Source: Thermoanaerobaculia bacterium (GTDB lineage Bacteria > Acidobacteriota > Thermoanaerobaculia > Gp7-AA8). From it: DNA of 35,691 nt. The stretch covers positions 1 through 35,691 of the forward strand of contig JAENWF010000023.1 of NCBI GenBank assembly GCA_016650215.1, given 5' to 3'. Shown here in pieces: positions 15,194 through 23,028 of the stretch. Position 1 is the stretch's first letter. Every line of letters begins with the position of its first letter. Both the position numbers and the translations under genes were made by a program. The notes beneath the pieces were generated by a model, which worked only from the letters and a program-made list of their open reading frames with translations, did no database searches and was not told the origin of the DNA.

Positions 15194-16205
15194 GGGATTT
15201 CCTCAACAACGCGCACATCGATGACGTGAAATCCGACGTCGTGCCCGTTCCGCCGATGTCGCGGGTGCGATGCTCCGGACCTGAGGCCAGGAGTTTGACG
15301 ATCGCCTCGCTAACCTTCTGCGCGGCCTTCATCTCACCGATGTGCTGCAGCATCATCACCGCCGACTGCAGCAGCGCGAGAGGGTTTGCCTTGTTCTGGC
15401 CCGCGATGTCGGGCGCACTGCCATGCACGGCTTCGAACACCGCACCGTTCAGCCCGATGTTCGCTCCCCCGACGACGCCGAGGCCGCCGACGAGACCTGC
15501 CGTCAGGTCCGACACAATGTCACCGTAGAGATTCTCGAGCAGCAGCACATCGAACTGGTTCGGGTTCATCACGAGTTGCATGCAGAGGTTGTCGACGATC
15601 TTGTCGTCAGCCTGGATCTCGGGATACTCCTTCGACACGTCGCGGAAGCACTTGAGGAATAGCCCGTCGGAGAGCTTCATGATGTTCGCCTTGTGTGCCG
15701 CGGTGACACGCTTTCGACCGTGCGTGCGCGCGTAGTCGAACGCAAACTTTGCAATGCGCGTCGAGGCCTTCGCCGTGATGATCTTCAGCGACTCGACGAC
15801 GCCCGGTACGACCTCGTGCTCGAGCCCGGCGTAGAGCGACTCCGTGTTCTCCCGCACGACGATGAGATCGATGTTCTCGTAGCGTGTCTTGATGCTCGAA
15901 AACGACTTGACAGGGCGGAGGTTCGCGTAAAGGTCGAGCGCCTTGCGCAGCCGCACGTTGATCGACGCGAACCCGGTCCCGATAGGCGTCGTCACGGGTC
16001 CCTTCAGAGCGACCTTGTTGCGAAGGATCGAATCGAGAACATCCTGCGGAAGCGGGTCACCGAAGCGCGAGATCGCCTCCGCGCCGACGAGGTACTTCTC
16101 CCACTCCACATTCACCCCGGCACATTCGATGATGGCCACAACGGAGGCCGTGACCTCGGGGCCGATCCCGTCGCCGGGGAGAAGAGTGATCTTGTGCTGA
16201 GCCAT
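15186..16205 (-). CDS. NAD-dependent isocitrate dehydrogenase family protein
   Basis: 339 residues, full length for the homodimeric isocitrate/isopropylmalate dehydrogenase family. The N-terminus ITLLPGDGIGPEV, the substrate loop SINVRLRKALDLYANLRPV, the YENIDLIVVRENTE strand and HGSAPDIAGQNKANP are diagnostic. The Ser-x-Asn loop and the following LRKxLDLYAN favour isocitrate over isopropylmalate, and the cofactor pocket after HGSAPDIAG is of NAD type. It converts isocitrate to 2-oxoglutarate in the citric acid cycle. Ribosome binding site AAGGAG lies ten bases before the ATG. The last residues (KSPS) and stop come from a dispersed repeat. It follows the sugar kinase gene by four bases. Confidence 0.88.
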   Translation of the reverse strand: MAQHKITLLPGDGIGPEVTASVVAIIECAGVNVEWEKYLVGAEAISRFGDPLPQDVLDSILRNKVALKGPVTTPIGTGFASINVRLRKALDLYANLRPVKSFSSIKTRYENIDLIVVRENTESLYAGLEHEVVPGVVESLKIITAKASTRIAKFAFDYARTHGRKRVTAAHKANIMKLSDGLFLKCFRDVSKEYPEIQADDKIVDNLCMQLVMNPNQFDVLLLENLYGDIVSDLTAGLVGGLGVVGGANIGLNGAVFEAVHGSAPDIAGQNKANPLALLQSAVMMLQHIGEMKAAQKVSEAIVKLLASGPEHRTRDIGGTGTTSDFTSSMCALLRKSPS

Positions 16206-16209
16206 TTTG

Positions 16210-17202
16210 CTACGTCTCCTTCATGCGTTGCGCGCGCGAGCGCGCATTGTCCATCGAGAAATTCATCGGGAGAAGGTCGGAGATCGCGGCGTACTCGGGC
16301 AGTTCCTCGAGGCAGCGCCTTACGCTTTCGAGCGTCGGCGGAATGAACTCGAGGTAGTGCATGCGGCCGCGAACGATCGGCTGCTTGGCGAAGGTGCCGA
16401 GGATCTTGATCGAGCGCTGGAGCAGGGTCTCGAAGTATCGCGCCCGGGCACCGAATGTGGCGCCGGCACGCGTCGCGTAGTAATCGACCAGCGCGAGCTC
16501 GGTCGCCTCGCCGATGATCCGCCCTACGCCGCGGTCGCGGAGGAGCGAGGCGAGGTCGTACGTATCGGGACCTAATCTCAAGTCCTGATAATCAATCAAA
16601 TAAAGCAAATCATTTGATACATGAATATTCTGTCCATGGAAATCGCGATGACATAACACGAGCGGATGTCGAGCTACGTTTTCCGCGATCTTTCTGAAGA
16701 GAGGGTCCAGTCGAGTCGATGCGCCCTCACCGGCGTCCATCAGTTTCTCGACGTAGTACTCGCGCGTCATGTCGAGCTCTGAGAGGAAGAAGCCCGCCGT
16801 GAACGGAGGATTGATCTCGTGCCCCGGCGCCCTCTGAAAGCCGGCAAGCAGATCGATCGCGTCACGGTAAAGCCGCACGCCCTTCTCAGGCTCTCGATGC
16901 AGCAGATCGAACAGCGTCATGTCGCCGACATCGAACTGCAGCACCGCAGAGTCCGAATGTTGCAGGACGTCGGGCACCCGGCCATGCGGAGAGACCGCCG
17001 CGTAGGCCGCCAGGAACCGGCGAAGCTGCCCCCGCACTTCCTCCGGGTAGTACGCGAGCATGTACGAGCGCCGATCGGGTCCGAAAATCCGAAAGTACGC
17101 ACGCACCGAGGCATCCCCCGGCAGGGCTTCGGCGTTCCATTGCCCGCCGAGCCATTCCGTCAGGAGAGTCGCGACTTCCGAAGGGAGAGAAGGACTGCTC
17201 AT
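16210..17202 (-). CDS. AmgK-like aminoglycoside-phosphotransferase-fold sugar kinase
   Basis: 330 residues. The fold signature is HRDFHGQNI (catalytic His-Arg-Asp 185-187, Asn192) followed by LIDYQDLRLGPDTYDLASLL with metal-binding Asp204. This close spacing and the tail GPxTYDLASLLRD match AmgK, the anomeric N-acetylmuramate/N-acetylglucosamine kinase of cell-wall recycling. The partner uridylyltransferase MurU is not in the window, so substrate is inferred. The ATG at 17202 is preferred over an in-frame TTG at 17211; neither has a strong ribosome binding site. An AT-rich patch with rare codons (16577-16639) covers the catalytic loop. The gene is four bases upstream of isocitrate dehydrogenase. 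Confidence 0.8.
   Translation of the reverse strand: MSSPSLPSEVATLLTEWLGGQWNAEALPGDASVRAYFRIFGPDRRSYMLAYYPEEVRGQLRRFLAAYAAVSPHGRVPDVLQHSDSAVLQFDVGDMTLFDLLHREPEKGVRLYRDAIDLLAGFQRAPGHEINPPFTAGFFLSELDMTREYYVEKLMDAGEGASTRLDPLFRKIAENVARHPLVLCHRDFHGQNIHVSNDLLYLIDYQDLRLGPDTYDLASLLRDRGVGRIIGEATELALVDYYATRAGATFGARARYFETLLQRSIKILGTFAKQPIVRGRMHYLEFIPPTLESVRRCLEELPEYAAISDLLPMNFSMDNARSRAQRMKET
16577..16639 (-). other. AT-rich, rare-codon patch inside the AmgK-like gene
   Basis: By hand count 20 of 63 bases are G or C, against clearly GC-rich flanks. On the coding strand it uses ATT, GTA, TCA, AAT, TTG, CTT and TAT codons, with TTA and AGA just outside, although the encoded residues are the conserved catalytic loop. 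Confidence 0.8.
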
Positions 17203-17264
17203 CCGGTTCAACCGAATGCACTAATGGTGCTAGATGTCATTCCGGGCGGCAGCACTCGGAGTGA

Positions 17265-18056
17265 CTATTTCGGCGCCGGGCCGCGCTCTTCCGGCTTGGC
17301 GTCGCGGAAGGTGATCGACTCGATTGTCGTCGGCGAGTTCGGGCGGTCGTTGCGGCCGCGCGGTGCGTTGACGATCTTGTCGGCGACATCCATTCCTTTC
17401 GTCACCTCTCCGAAGACCGTGTAGTTGTTGTCGAGGAAGTTCGAGTCGGCCACGACGATGAAGAACTGCGACGATGCACTGTTCGGATCGTTCGAGCGCG
17501 CCATCGATATGATTCCGCGGCGGTGAGGAGTCTTGCTGAACTCGGCCTTCAGTTTGCCCGAAGAACCTCCCGTCCCCCACGTCTCCGGATCGCCACCCTT
17601 CGTATTCGGGTCGCCACCCTGGACCATGAATCCGGGGATTATGCGATGGAACTTCGTGCCGTTGTAGAAACCCTGCTGCGCGAGGTCGAGGAAATTCTTC
17701 ACGTGATTCGGCGCGAGGTCGGGGAAGAATCTGATGTCGATCTCTCCCGCGCTGGTCTTCAGCACTGCAACTTTTTCGGTGCTCTGGCTCATCTTGGTTT
17801 TCTCCTGCCTGGCCGCGGGCTTCGCGGCAGCGGTCTTTGGCGCCGCAGTGGTTGTCGCGGTCGTCGCGGTCGTCTGCGTCACCGCGGTATCCGCGGCGGG
17901 GGTGACCGTCTCGGTCGCGACGGCCGTCATGGTCGTTTCGCCCGCTGCCGTCGTTGTGGTTTCGACGCTCGAAGATGTGATCACAGTCTCGCTGGTCTTA
18001 CGCGCGCACGAGGCGAGCAACAGACAGACGAGCGCTCCATAGAAGTAAAGTTTCAA
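17265..18056 (-). CDS. Lipoprotein cyclophilin-type peptidyl-prolyl isomerase
   Basis: 263 residues. A lipoprotein signal (LLLASC, Cys17) is followed by a long Thr/Ala/Val-rich linker (about 20-88) and a cyclophilin domain (about 95-255). The domain shows FHRIIPGFMVQGGDP, the substrate-binding SSQFFIV and NNYTVFGEV, with the catalytic Arg in FHRI. It should catalyse proline isomerisation during folding of exported proteins, tethered to a membrane by its lipid and separated from it by the flexible linker. The start is TTG 18056 with GGGAG five or six bases upstream; this start gives the full signal sequence. It is probably monocistronic, bordered upstream by repeats. Confidence 0.93.
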   Translation of the reverse strand: MKLYFYGALVCLLLASCARKTSETVITSSSVETTTTAAGETTMTAVATETVTPAADTAVTQTTATTATTTAAPKTAAAKPAARQEKTKMSQSTEKVAVLKTSAGEIDIRFFPDLAPNHVKNFLDLAQQGFYNGTKFHRIIPGFMVQGGDPNTKGGDPETWGTGGSSGKLKAEFSKTPHRRGIISMARSNDPNSASSQFFIVVADSNFLDNNYTVFGEVTKGMDVADKIVNAPRGRNDRPNSPTTIESITFRDAKPEERGPAPK

Positions 18057-18237
18057 AGCAGTCTCCCTTCGTTCTGGGAGGCGAATGCTAGCACTAACCG
18101 GTGCTGAGTCCTGAGTGCTGAGTGCTAAGTGGGTGACGCGTGATGAGTGACGCGTGACGAGTCGATGACCTGAGGACTCAGGACCCAGGACTCAGGACTC
18201 AGCACTCAGCACTCGGCACTCGGGAGACTCAGGATGG
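18057..18237. repeat. Intergenic cluster of ACTCAG/GTGACG micro-repeats
   Basis: The gap between the cyclophilin and DUF4097 genes holds no gene. Its left part (18102-18130) reads CTGAGTCCTGAGTGCTGAGT; its right part (18174-18226) has the inverse, CAGGACTCAGCACTCAGCAC. Between them are copies of GTGACGCGTGA and GTGACGAGT. The arms can pair, so the region may fold as a long stem at the end of the DUF4097 transcript. Confidence 0.75.
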
Positions 18238-19773
18238 CTATTTGGAGGGCGTTCCCGGCACACTACTCGAGGTGATCTGAACGCCGCCCTCTTCGGATGA
18301 GAGCTCGATGCGCTCGCCGCCACCGTTGATCTTGCCGAAGGCGCGGATGCGCGTCTTTCCACCGACCTGTTCGCGCTGAATCGAGAGCGGAAAGTCGGAA
18401 CGCAGCAGGTCGCGCGCCGGATCGGAAGTCAGGATCGTCACTTCGACATCGGCTCCGAATGCGGGATTGAGGTTCAGCAGCACGTTGCCTTTACCGGTTT
18501 TGGCGGTGATCCGCTGCGACCGCGCCGAAGGGTCCATCGTGATCGCGATGTCGCCCGAGCGCGTATCGGCGCTCACCGCCGCGGAAGCCTGCCGCACAAC
18601 GATGTCGCCGCCGCCCGACTGGAGCCGCGTCGGGCCGCCGGTGTGCGCCAGGCGGATCGTTCCGCCGCCGGTCGTGATCGTGCCCCCTTCGCGCGCGGAC
18701 TGAATGGAGATGTCGCCGGCGCTGGTGCGGGCGTTCAGACGGCCGGTGACGTCGCCAAACCGCAGCGGACCGCCGAGGGAGACAACGTCGCAGATGCCGC
18801 GCACGATGCCGAGTTGCACTTCGCCGGCGCCCATCTTCACGTTCGCGCTGCCGCGCACCTCGCCGACCGCGACCTCGCCAAGCGAGCTCTCGAACTGCAA
18901 GTTGCCGTCGATGAGAGGCCGCCGGACGATCCGGCGCGCCGGCGCGATCATCATCATCTCCGTGACGCGCACCTCTTCGAAGATCCTCTTCGCCTCAGAC
19001 ATCTTCGTCCCGTCGCGCAGTAGAGCAACAGAGCCCATGACCGCTGTGGTTCGGAATGCCGGCCCCTTCGTGCCGTTGACGAATGCCTGGTAGGCCGGGC
19101 CGACCGCTCGTCCAGCGAGCGACTTGAATGTCGTCACGTAGTTCGGACGCATCGACTGCGCGATCCAGGTAAAGCTCGCATTTGATGGCACGCGGAGCTC
19201 GATGTTCCCGTTGATCGTCGTCAGCCGCGCCTCGGCGATCGGCTTCGAGACAGCATCGAACGTGATGCTTCCGTTGATGCTCTCGACGCTCACCGGACCC
19301 GCAACCTCTCCGAGCGTGATCCGCCCGTTGATGTTGGTCACCGCGACCGATCCCTGGATGTTGGTCACCGTAATGTCGTCGGCAGACTTGCTGCCGATGC
19401 GCACTCGCGCGTAGCGCGGTACTTGGAGATCGTAGTTCACGACCGAACCGAAATCGGGAGAGGTCGCCGTGATCACCGTGCGGATCACGCGCAACTTTTC
19501 ATGTCCCTCGGCTGTAGTCAGCGTCGCCTCGCGAGCCCTCACGAGTCCTGCCGGATCATTCGCGCGAAACACGCGCTCGATGTTCACGACGACTGAATCG
19601 GTGTCGGTGCCCGTGACGCGGACATTCCCGCTCACGTTCTCGACTACGACCATGCCGCCCGGAAGGAGCGTCAGGGTATGCGAGCTCCGCTCGGTGGTGA
19701 AGCGCGCAGCCGTGACACTCGACGCTCCGAGGAGCGTGAGGACGACCGCGATCGTGGATACGGTTTTCGTCAT
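18238..19773 (-). CDS. Secreted DUF4097-type beta-helix protein
   Basis: 511 residues. A signal peptide (about 1-22, ending VTAA) is followed by many short beta-strand repeats of the type VENVSGNVRVTGTD, TNINGRITLGEVAGPV and SVESINGSITFDAV, each about 20 residues with Gly/Asn turns. This is the DUF4097 (adhesin-like) pattern, which folds as a right-handed beta solenoid outside the cytoplasm. Function is unknown. It lies five bases after an anti-sigma factor gene, an arrangement repeatedly seen for DUF4097 proteins and suggesting an envelope-stress role. The protein ends in a Ser/Pro-rich tail close to a repeat cluster. Confidence 0.88.
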   Translation of the reverse strand: MTKTVSTIAVVLTLLGASSVTAARFTTERSSHTLTLLPGGMVVVENVSGNVRVTGTDTDSVVVNIERVFRANDPAGLVRAREATLTTAEGHEKLRVIRTVITATSPDFGSVVNYDLQVPRYARVRIGSKSADDITVTNIQGSVAVTNINGRITLGEVAGPVSVESINGSITFDAVSKPIAEARLTTINGNIELRVPSNASFTWIAQSMRPNYVTTFKSLAGRAVGPAYQAFVNGTKGPAFRTTAVMGSVALLRDGTKMSEAKRIFEEVRVTEMMMIAPARRIVRRPLIDGNLQFESSLGEVAVGEVRGSANVKMGAGEVQLGIVRGICDVVSLGGPLRFGDVTGRLNARTSAGDISIQSAREGGTITTGGGTIRLAHTGGPTRLQSGGGDIVVRQASAAVSADTRSGDIAITMDPSARSQRITAKTGKGNVLLNLNPAFGADVEVTILTSDPARDLLRSDFPLSIQREQVGGKTRIRAFGKINGGGERIELSSEEGGVQITSSSVPGTPSK

Positions 19774-19778
19774 TGGAC

Positions 19779-20795
19779 TCAGGGGATCTCGCTCAGAAGC
19801 TCGGCCGCCTTCACGCGGACGTAGGGGTTCTCGTCGTCCTGCGACGCTTTCGCGCGCAGGGTGTCGATCGTCTTCGCATCGAGCGCCGTCCCGGCCTTCG
19901 CCAGGTTCGAGAGCGCCTCGAGCGCCTTGATTCGTACCGCCGGGTTGGGGTCGTTCTTCAGTGCATCGATCAGCGCGTCGCGGGTTCCGGATGACGCCGG
20001 CGACATGTCCTTCAGAGTCTCGACCGCGCGAATTCGAACGCCTTCATGCGTGTCGTTGCGCAGTACTTTCGCGAGCGCGTCGGCAATCTCCGGATCGGCG
20101 TGATTCGGATCGGAATAGGTGCGGCGCACCCAGTCGATCGCGTTCGACCGCGACGGTGAGGTGGAGTTGTCGCGCTCGAGCACATACGACAGCAGGCGCA
20201 CGAGGCTCTTGTCGGTCGGCGCGCCGGTGACCGTCACGCGCGAGGTGACGTCGAACGAGACACCGATTTGATTGTCGGACGCGTCGGCATCGACGAACTG
20301 CACGTTCTGGATGTTGGGACGCCCTTCGATGTTCGGGCTGATCGCGCTCGCGTTGAGCACGCGCGTCTCCGCGATCGAGTAGGGCGTCTGCTCGACGCTC
20401 TGAATCGTCGCCGGCGACGGCAAGACCCGCAGCGGTGCGGTCCTGTTGCCCGCATAGTACGAACCGCCGACGAGAATGACGACCGCCGCTGCCTGCGCGA
20501 ACCATCGAGGCAGGGCCGAGGGCCGAGGGCCAGGGGCCAGGCGGGATCGCATTGGAATCACCTTCGAGTCGCGAGACGCTCCGATCGTCGAGAGGAACTG
20601 CTCCTTCACACGCGCCGGTACTTCGACCTCGGGCAGCTCGCCGAGCTCGCTCCAGGTCGCGCGATACGCCTTCCATTCGGCTGCGCACGCGGCGCAGTTC
20701 TCGATGTGCTGATGCGCGCGCTCGCGCTCCTCGCGACCGAGGGACTCGGTCAGCAGGAGAGGCATCTGTTCATTCATCGCGTCGCATTCAGCCAT
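19779..20795 (-). CDS. Zinc-finger anti-sigma factor with periplasmic HEAT repeats
   Basis: 338 residues. The N-terminal ZAS domain has Cys4 and the His30-x3-Cys34-x2-Cys37 motif that clamps ECF sigma factors. A linker, one membrane helix (about 99-115) and a periplasmic region follow, with HEAT-like repeats at about 235-338 (for example DALIDALKNDPNPAVRIKAL). The start at 20795 has GGAGGTG upstream and overlaps the sigma gene by 22 bases; a longer in-frame start at 21140 runs through the sigma gene and is rejected. It should hold the sigma factor inactive at the membrane and release it on a signal sensed outside. The linker includes a repeat-derived segment (20512-20543). Confidence 0.9.
   Translation of the reverse strand: MAECDAMNEQMPLLLTESLGREERERAHQHIENCAACAAEWKAYRATWSELGELPEVEVPARVKEQFLSTIGASRDSKVIPMRSRLAPGPRPSALPRWFAQAAAVVILVGGSYYAGNRTAPLRVLPSPATIQSVEQTPYSIAETRVLNASAISPNIEGRPNIQNVQFVDADASDNQIGVSFDVTSRVTVTGAPTDKSLVRLLSYVLERDNSTSPSRSNAIDWVRRTYSDPNHADPEIADALAKVLRNDTHEGVRIRAVETLKDMSPASSGTRDALIDALKNDPNPAVRIKALEALSNLAKAGTALDAKTIDTLRAKASQDDENPYVRVKAAELLSEIP
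20512..20543. repeat. GGGCCGAGGGCCAGG micro-repeat within a gene
   Basis: Tandem GGGCCGA/GGGCCAG units lie in frame inside the anti-sigma factor gene and encode the linker APGPRPSALP just before the membrane helix. The composition is unlike the surrounding codons, which suggests insertion of an intergenic-type repeat in a tolerant linker. Confidence 0.6.
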
Positions 20796-21355
20796 CGGCC
20801 ACCTCCGCCCACGTCTGCCGTGAGGGCTTTCTTCAATGTCTCCATCGCACGGAAGACTCGTGTCTTGACTGCGCCCTCGGAACAACCGGCGATCAGCGCG
20901 ATCTCCGCGTACGACAACCCCTGGTAGCGCGACAGCAGAATCGCTTCCCGCTGCTCGGCAGTCAGAGCGCCCAGCGCGCGCTTGACCCGCAGCTCGCTCT
21001 CTCGTCGTTCGAGATCTCTCTCGGGCGAGTACTCGCTGGACGCCGGAAGTGAGAGCAGAACGTCCTCTGCTTCCTTTGCTTTGTTGTCGGACTTTCTCAG
21101 ATAGTCGCGGCACCAGTTGGCCGTGATCGAGAAGAGCCATGTCGACAACTTCGCATCGCCCTGAAACTGACTCGCGTACTTGATCATCCTGACAAACACT
21201 TCCTGCGTCGCATCCTCGGCCGCTTCGGCGTTCTTGAGAAAGCGGAACGCGAAGTTGTAGATCCGCCCGCTGTAGCGGTCGTAAATCTCGGAGGCCGGGG
21301 CGTAATCACCCGCCTGAACGATTTTCATTAACTCCTGATCGCTCAGGTGGTTCAT
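20774..21355 (-). CDS. ECF RNA polymerase sigma factor
   Basis: 193 residues. Region 2 (about 20-90) has YDRYSGRIYNFAFRFL, AEDATQEVFVRM and the -10-binding STWLFSITANWCRDYLRK. Region 4 (about 130-182) has LTAEQREAILLSRYQGLSYAEIA and the helix-turn-helix CSEGAVKTRVFRA. It directs RNA polymerase to stress-type promoters and should be held by the overlapping anti-sigma factor. The start at 21355 is the usual N-terminus; GGGGAG lies very close to it and a GGGAAG further up. In-frame upstream codons to 21457 would overlap the O-antigen ligase gene. Confidence 0.95.
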   Translation of the reverse strand: MNHLSDQELMKIVQAGDYAPASEIYDRYSGRIYNFAFRFLKNAEAAEDATQEVFVRMIKYASQFQGDAKLSTWLFSITANWCRDYLRKSDNKAKEAEDVLLSLPASSEYSPERDLERRESELRVKRALGALTAEQREAILLSRYQGLSYAEIALIAGCSEGAVKTRVFRAMETLKKALTADVGGGGRWLNATR

Positions 21356-21398
21356 CTCCCCTGCTTCTCTTCCCTTCGACGGAGGCATGGCTGAAAGG

Positions 21399-22640
21399 TT
21401 ACGGCAACGCCGGGAGCGCTGCCGGACTCGTGGGAACAGGCGCCGGGGCCGGTTCATTCGAGGCGGGCTCGGCCGCGCTCTCGAGGTACGCGATGACGAG
21501 CGCGAACAGCTCCAGCGTCAGATAGAAAACCTCCGCGTCGCCGAAGTTGAACTCGAAGAGGCCCGCGCAGGTCAGGCCAGCGAGGGCTGCGAGGCCCCCA
21601 CGGGCGAACTCGCGCGCCGGCCCGCGCCACCCGCGAATGCATTCACGGGCGAAGAGGGCAAGCAGAATCAGGTACGCCATGAGCGCGACGATTCCGCGCT
21701 CGGCCCAGATCTGAATCACGTTGTTGTGCAGATGTGGCGTGCGGAACCGCGGCGCGTCCTCCTTTCGGTAAAGCGGATAAATCTCTTTGACGTTCGCCGG
21801 CCCCACGCCCAGCACCGGATGGTCGCGGATGATCTCCCACCCTGCCTCGGCCATCCGGATCCGGTCGAGGTTCGAAGACTGCTTCGAGTCGAAGCTCGAG
21901 GCGAGACGGCCGAAGAGATCCATCGGCATCATCACCGCGAACAGAAGAAGAATCGCGGTTGCGTACGTCAGCCAGCGCGGACGGGTGACGGCGAGAAGCA
22001 TGAAGACTGCGACCGCCCAGCCGAGCCAGACGCTGCGTGTGAACGTGAGCAGAAGCGCGAGGGAGATCACCGATGTCGCTGCCGCAAGCCACGCTTTCCG
22101 CCGGTACGCAGTCATGACGAGCAGGAGCAGCGACATCGGCAATAGCAGCCCGGAGAAGGTCATGACGTGCGTCGTAGGGCCGGTGATTCGGTTCTCGAGC
22201 TCGCGGCGGTCGAGCGCGAAGAACTGGAAGAGCCCGTAAGAAGCGATCGCGACGGCGAATACGACTTGCGCTTTGAAGGCGAGCTCCTTGAGCCCGCGCA
22301 CTTCGCGAAAGAGGATCAGTGCCGTTGGGAAGACGAGCATCTTGATCCAGAGCATCCCTTCGCCGAAGAAGTGAATGTGTGTCGTAGCTGTGAGCGAGGA
22401 GATCGTCGACGCGATGCCGTAGAGCGCGAGCGGGTAGTAGAGGATGTGAAACGACGGCCTGACATCACCCCTCGCGATGGCCCAGGCGAGAACGAAAAGA
22501 GCAGCAGTCGCTGTGATCTGCGACAGCGCGATCTTGCCCTGGACGAGGATATGGGCGAGGTAGATGAGAGCGGCCCAGCGAAGAGCGGGTGGAAGCGCCG
22601 TCAGATCGCGAAGCCGCTCAGGCTTCGTCGAAGGCTTCAT
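21399..22640 (-). CDS. O-antigen ligase/polymerase family membrane protein
   Basis: 413 residues with about ten to twelve hydrophobic helices. The large periplasmic loop (about 230-320) has the Wzy/WaaL features IRMAEAGWEIIRDHPVLGVG followed by an Asn, and HLHNNVIQIWAERG with the conserved His. Such proteins transfer or polymerise lipid-linked glycans on the periplasmic face of the membrane. Whether it is a polymerase, a lipid A ligase or a protein glycosyltransferase cannot be told from sequence alone. A Pro/Ala-rich tail ends the protein. Its start overlaps the Trm112-like gene by 23 bases, and the sigma factor gene follows 43 bases later. Confidence 0.9.
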   Translation of the reverse strand: MKPSTKPERLRDLTALPPALRWAALIYLAHILVQGKIALSQITATAALFVLAWAIARGDVRPSFHILYYPLALYGIASTISSLTATTHIHFFGEGMLWIKMLVFPTALILFREVRGLKELAFKAQVVFAVAIASYGLFQFFALDRRELENRITGPTTHVMTFSGLLLPMSLLLLVMTAYRRKAWLAAATSVISLALLLTFTRSVWLGWAVAVFMLLAVTRPRWLTYATAILLLFAVMMPMDLFGRLASSFDSKQSSNLDRIRMAEAGWEIIRDHPVLGVGPANVKEIYPLYRKEDAPRFRTPHLHNNVIQIWAERGIVALMAYLILLALFARECIRGWRGPAREFARGGLAALAGLTCAGLFEFNFGDAEVFYLTLELFALVIAYLESAAEPASNEPAPAPVPTSPAALPALP

Positions 22641-22857
22641 CGACGAGCATCACCGGAATGTCGCTGACGATCGGATAGATGCGATGGCACTTGATACAGC
22701 GCAGGCCCTGTTCGACCAGCGGTTCCTCGCCGCGAAACTTCTCGCGGTACTTGTCGCGCACAGCCGTGCGGCGCCCTTCGCTCAAAGGTACGAGCTTGAC
22801 CTCTTCCTTGCAGAGCGGACACGCGAGAATCTCGAGCAGTTCCTGGTCGACGGCCAT
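22618..22857 (-). CDS. Trm112-like zinc-ribbon protein
   Basis: 79 residues. Cys pairs CPLC and CIKC and the motifs LLEILACPLCKEEV and YPIVSDIPVMLVDEA are those of the Trm112/UPF0434 family (YcaR in Escherichia coli). Eukaryotic Trm112 activates methyltransferases; bacterial members are poorly understood but often lie beside cell-envelope genes. The start at 22857 is the natural N-terminus; an upstream in-frame start at 22935 adds unrelated sequence. A TATAGT box lies nine bases before the ATG with no ribosome binding site, so the message may be leaderless. It overlaps the O-antigen ligase start. Confidence 0.9.
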   Translation of the reverse strand: MAVDQELLEILACPLCKEEVKLVPLSEGRRTAVRDKYREKFRGEEPLVEQGLRCIKCHRIYPIVSDIPVMLVDEAFDEA

Positions 22858-23028
22858 CGCGGCGAAACTATAACTCAAGTGAAACGAGACGTTGGAGGTG
22901 ACTGTCGCTTCGGTCCTTTGTGTGTGTACGCACAACGTTCCCCTCGCACCATCCGTATTGTTCGAAAGGATCGGCAGCGTCGCCCGCGAGCGCGGTCAGG
23001 GGATAAAAATGCAAGGGATCACGTTCTC
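22858..23028. promoter_or_regulatory. Divergent intergenic region upstream of the Trm112-like gene
   Basis: A 171-base gap. On the minus strand TATAGT (22867-22872) stands nine bases before the Trm112-like ATG. On the plus side there is no clear promoter; AAGGGA at about 23013 is a weak ribosome binding site for the secreted protein. A seven-codon reading frame starts at 23009 and ends overlapping the ATG at 23029. Confidence 0.4.

Noticed and set aside
15186-16205. 3-Isopropylmalate dehydrogenase
   Set aside because: The substrate loop with Ser-x-Asn and LDLYANLRP, and absence of leucine genes nearby, favour isocitrate dehydrogenase.
22564-23028. Upstream in-frame extension of the secreted propeller-like protein
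   Set aside because: It lies antisense to the Trm112-like and O-antigen ligase genes and would hide the signal peptide that begins at 23029.
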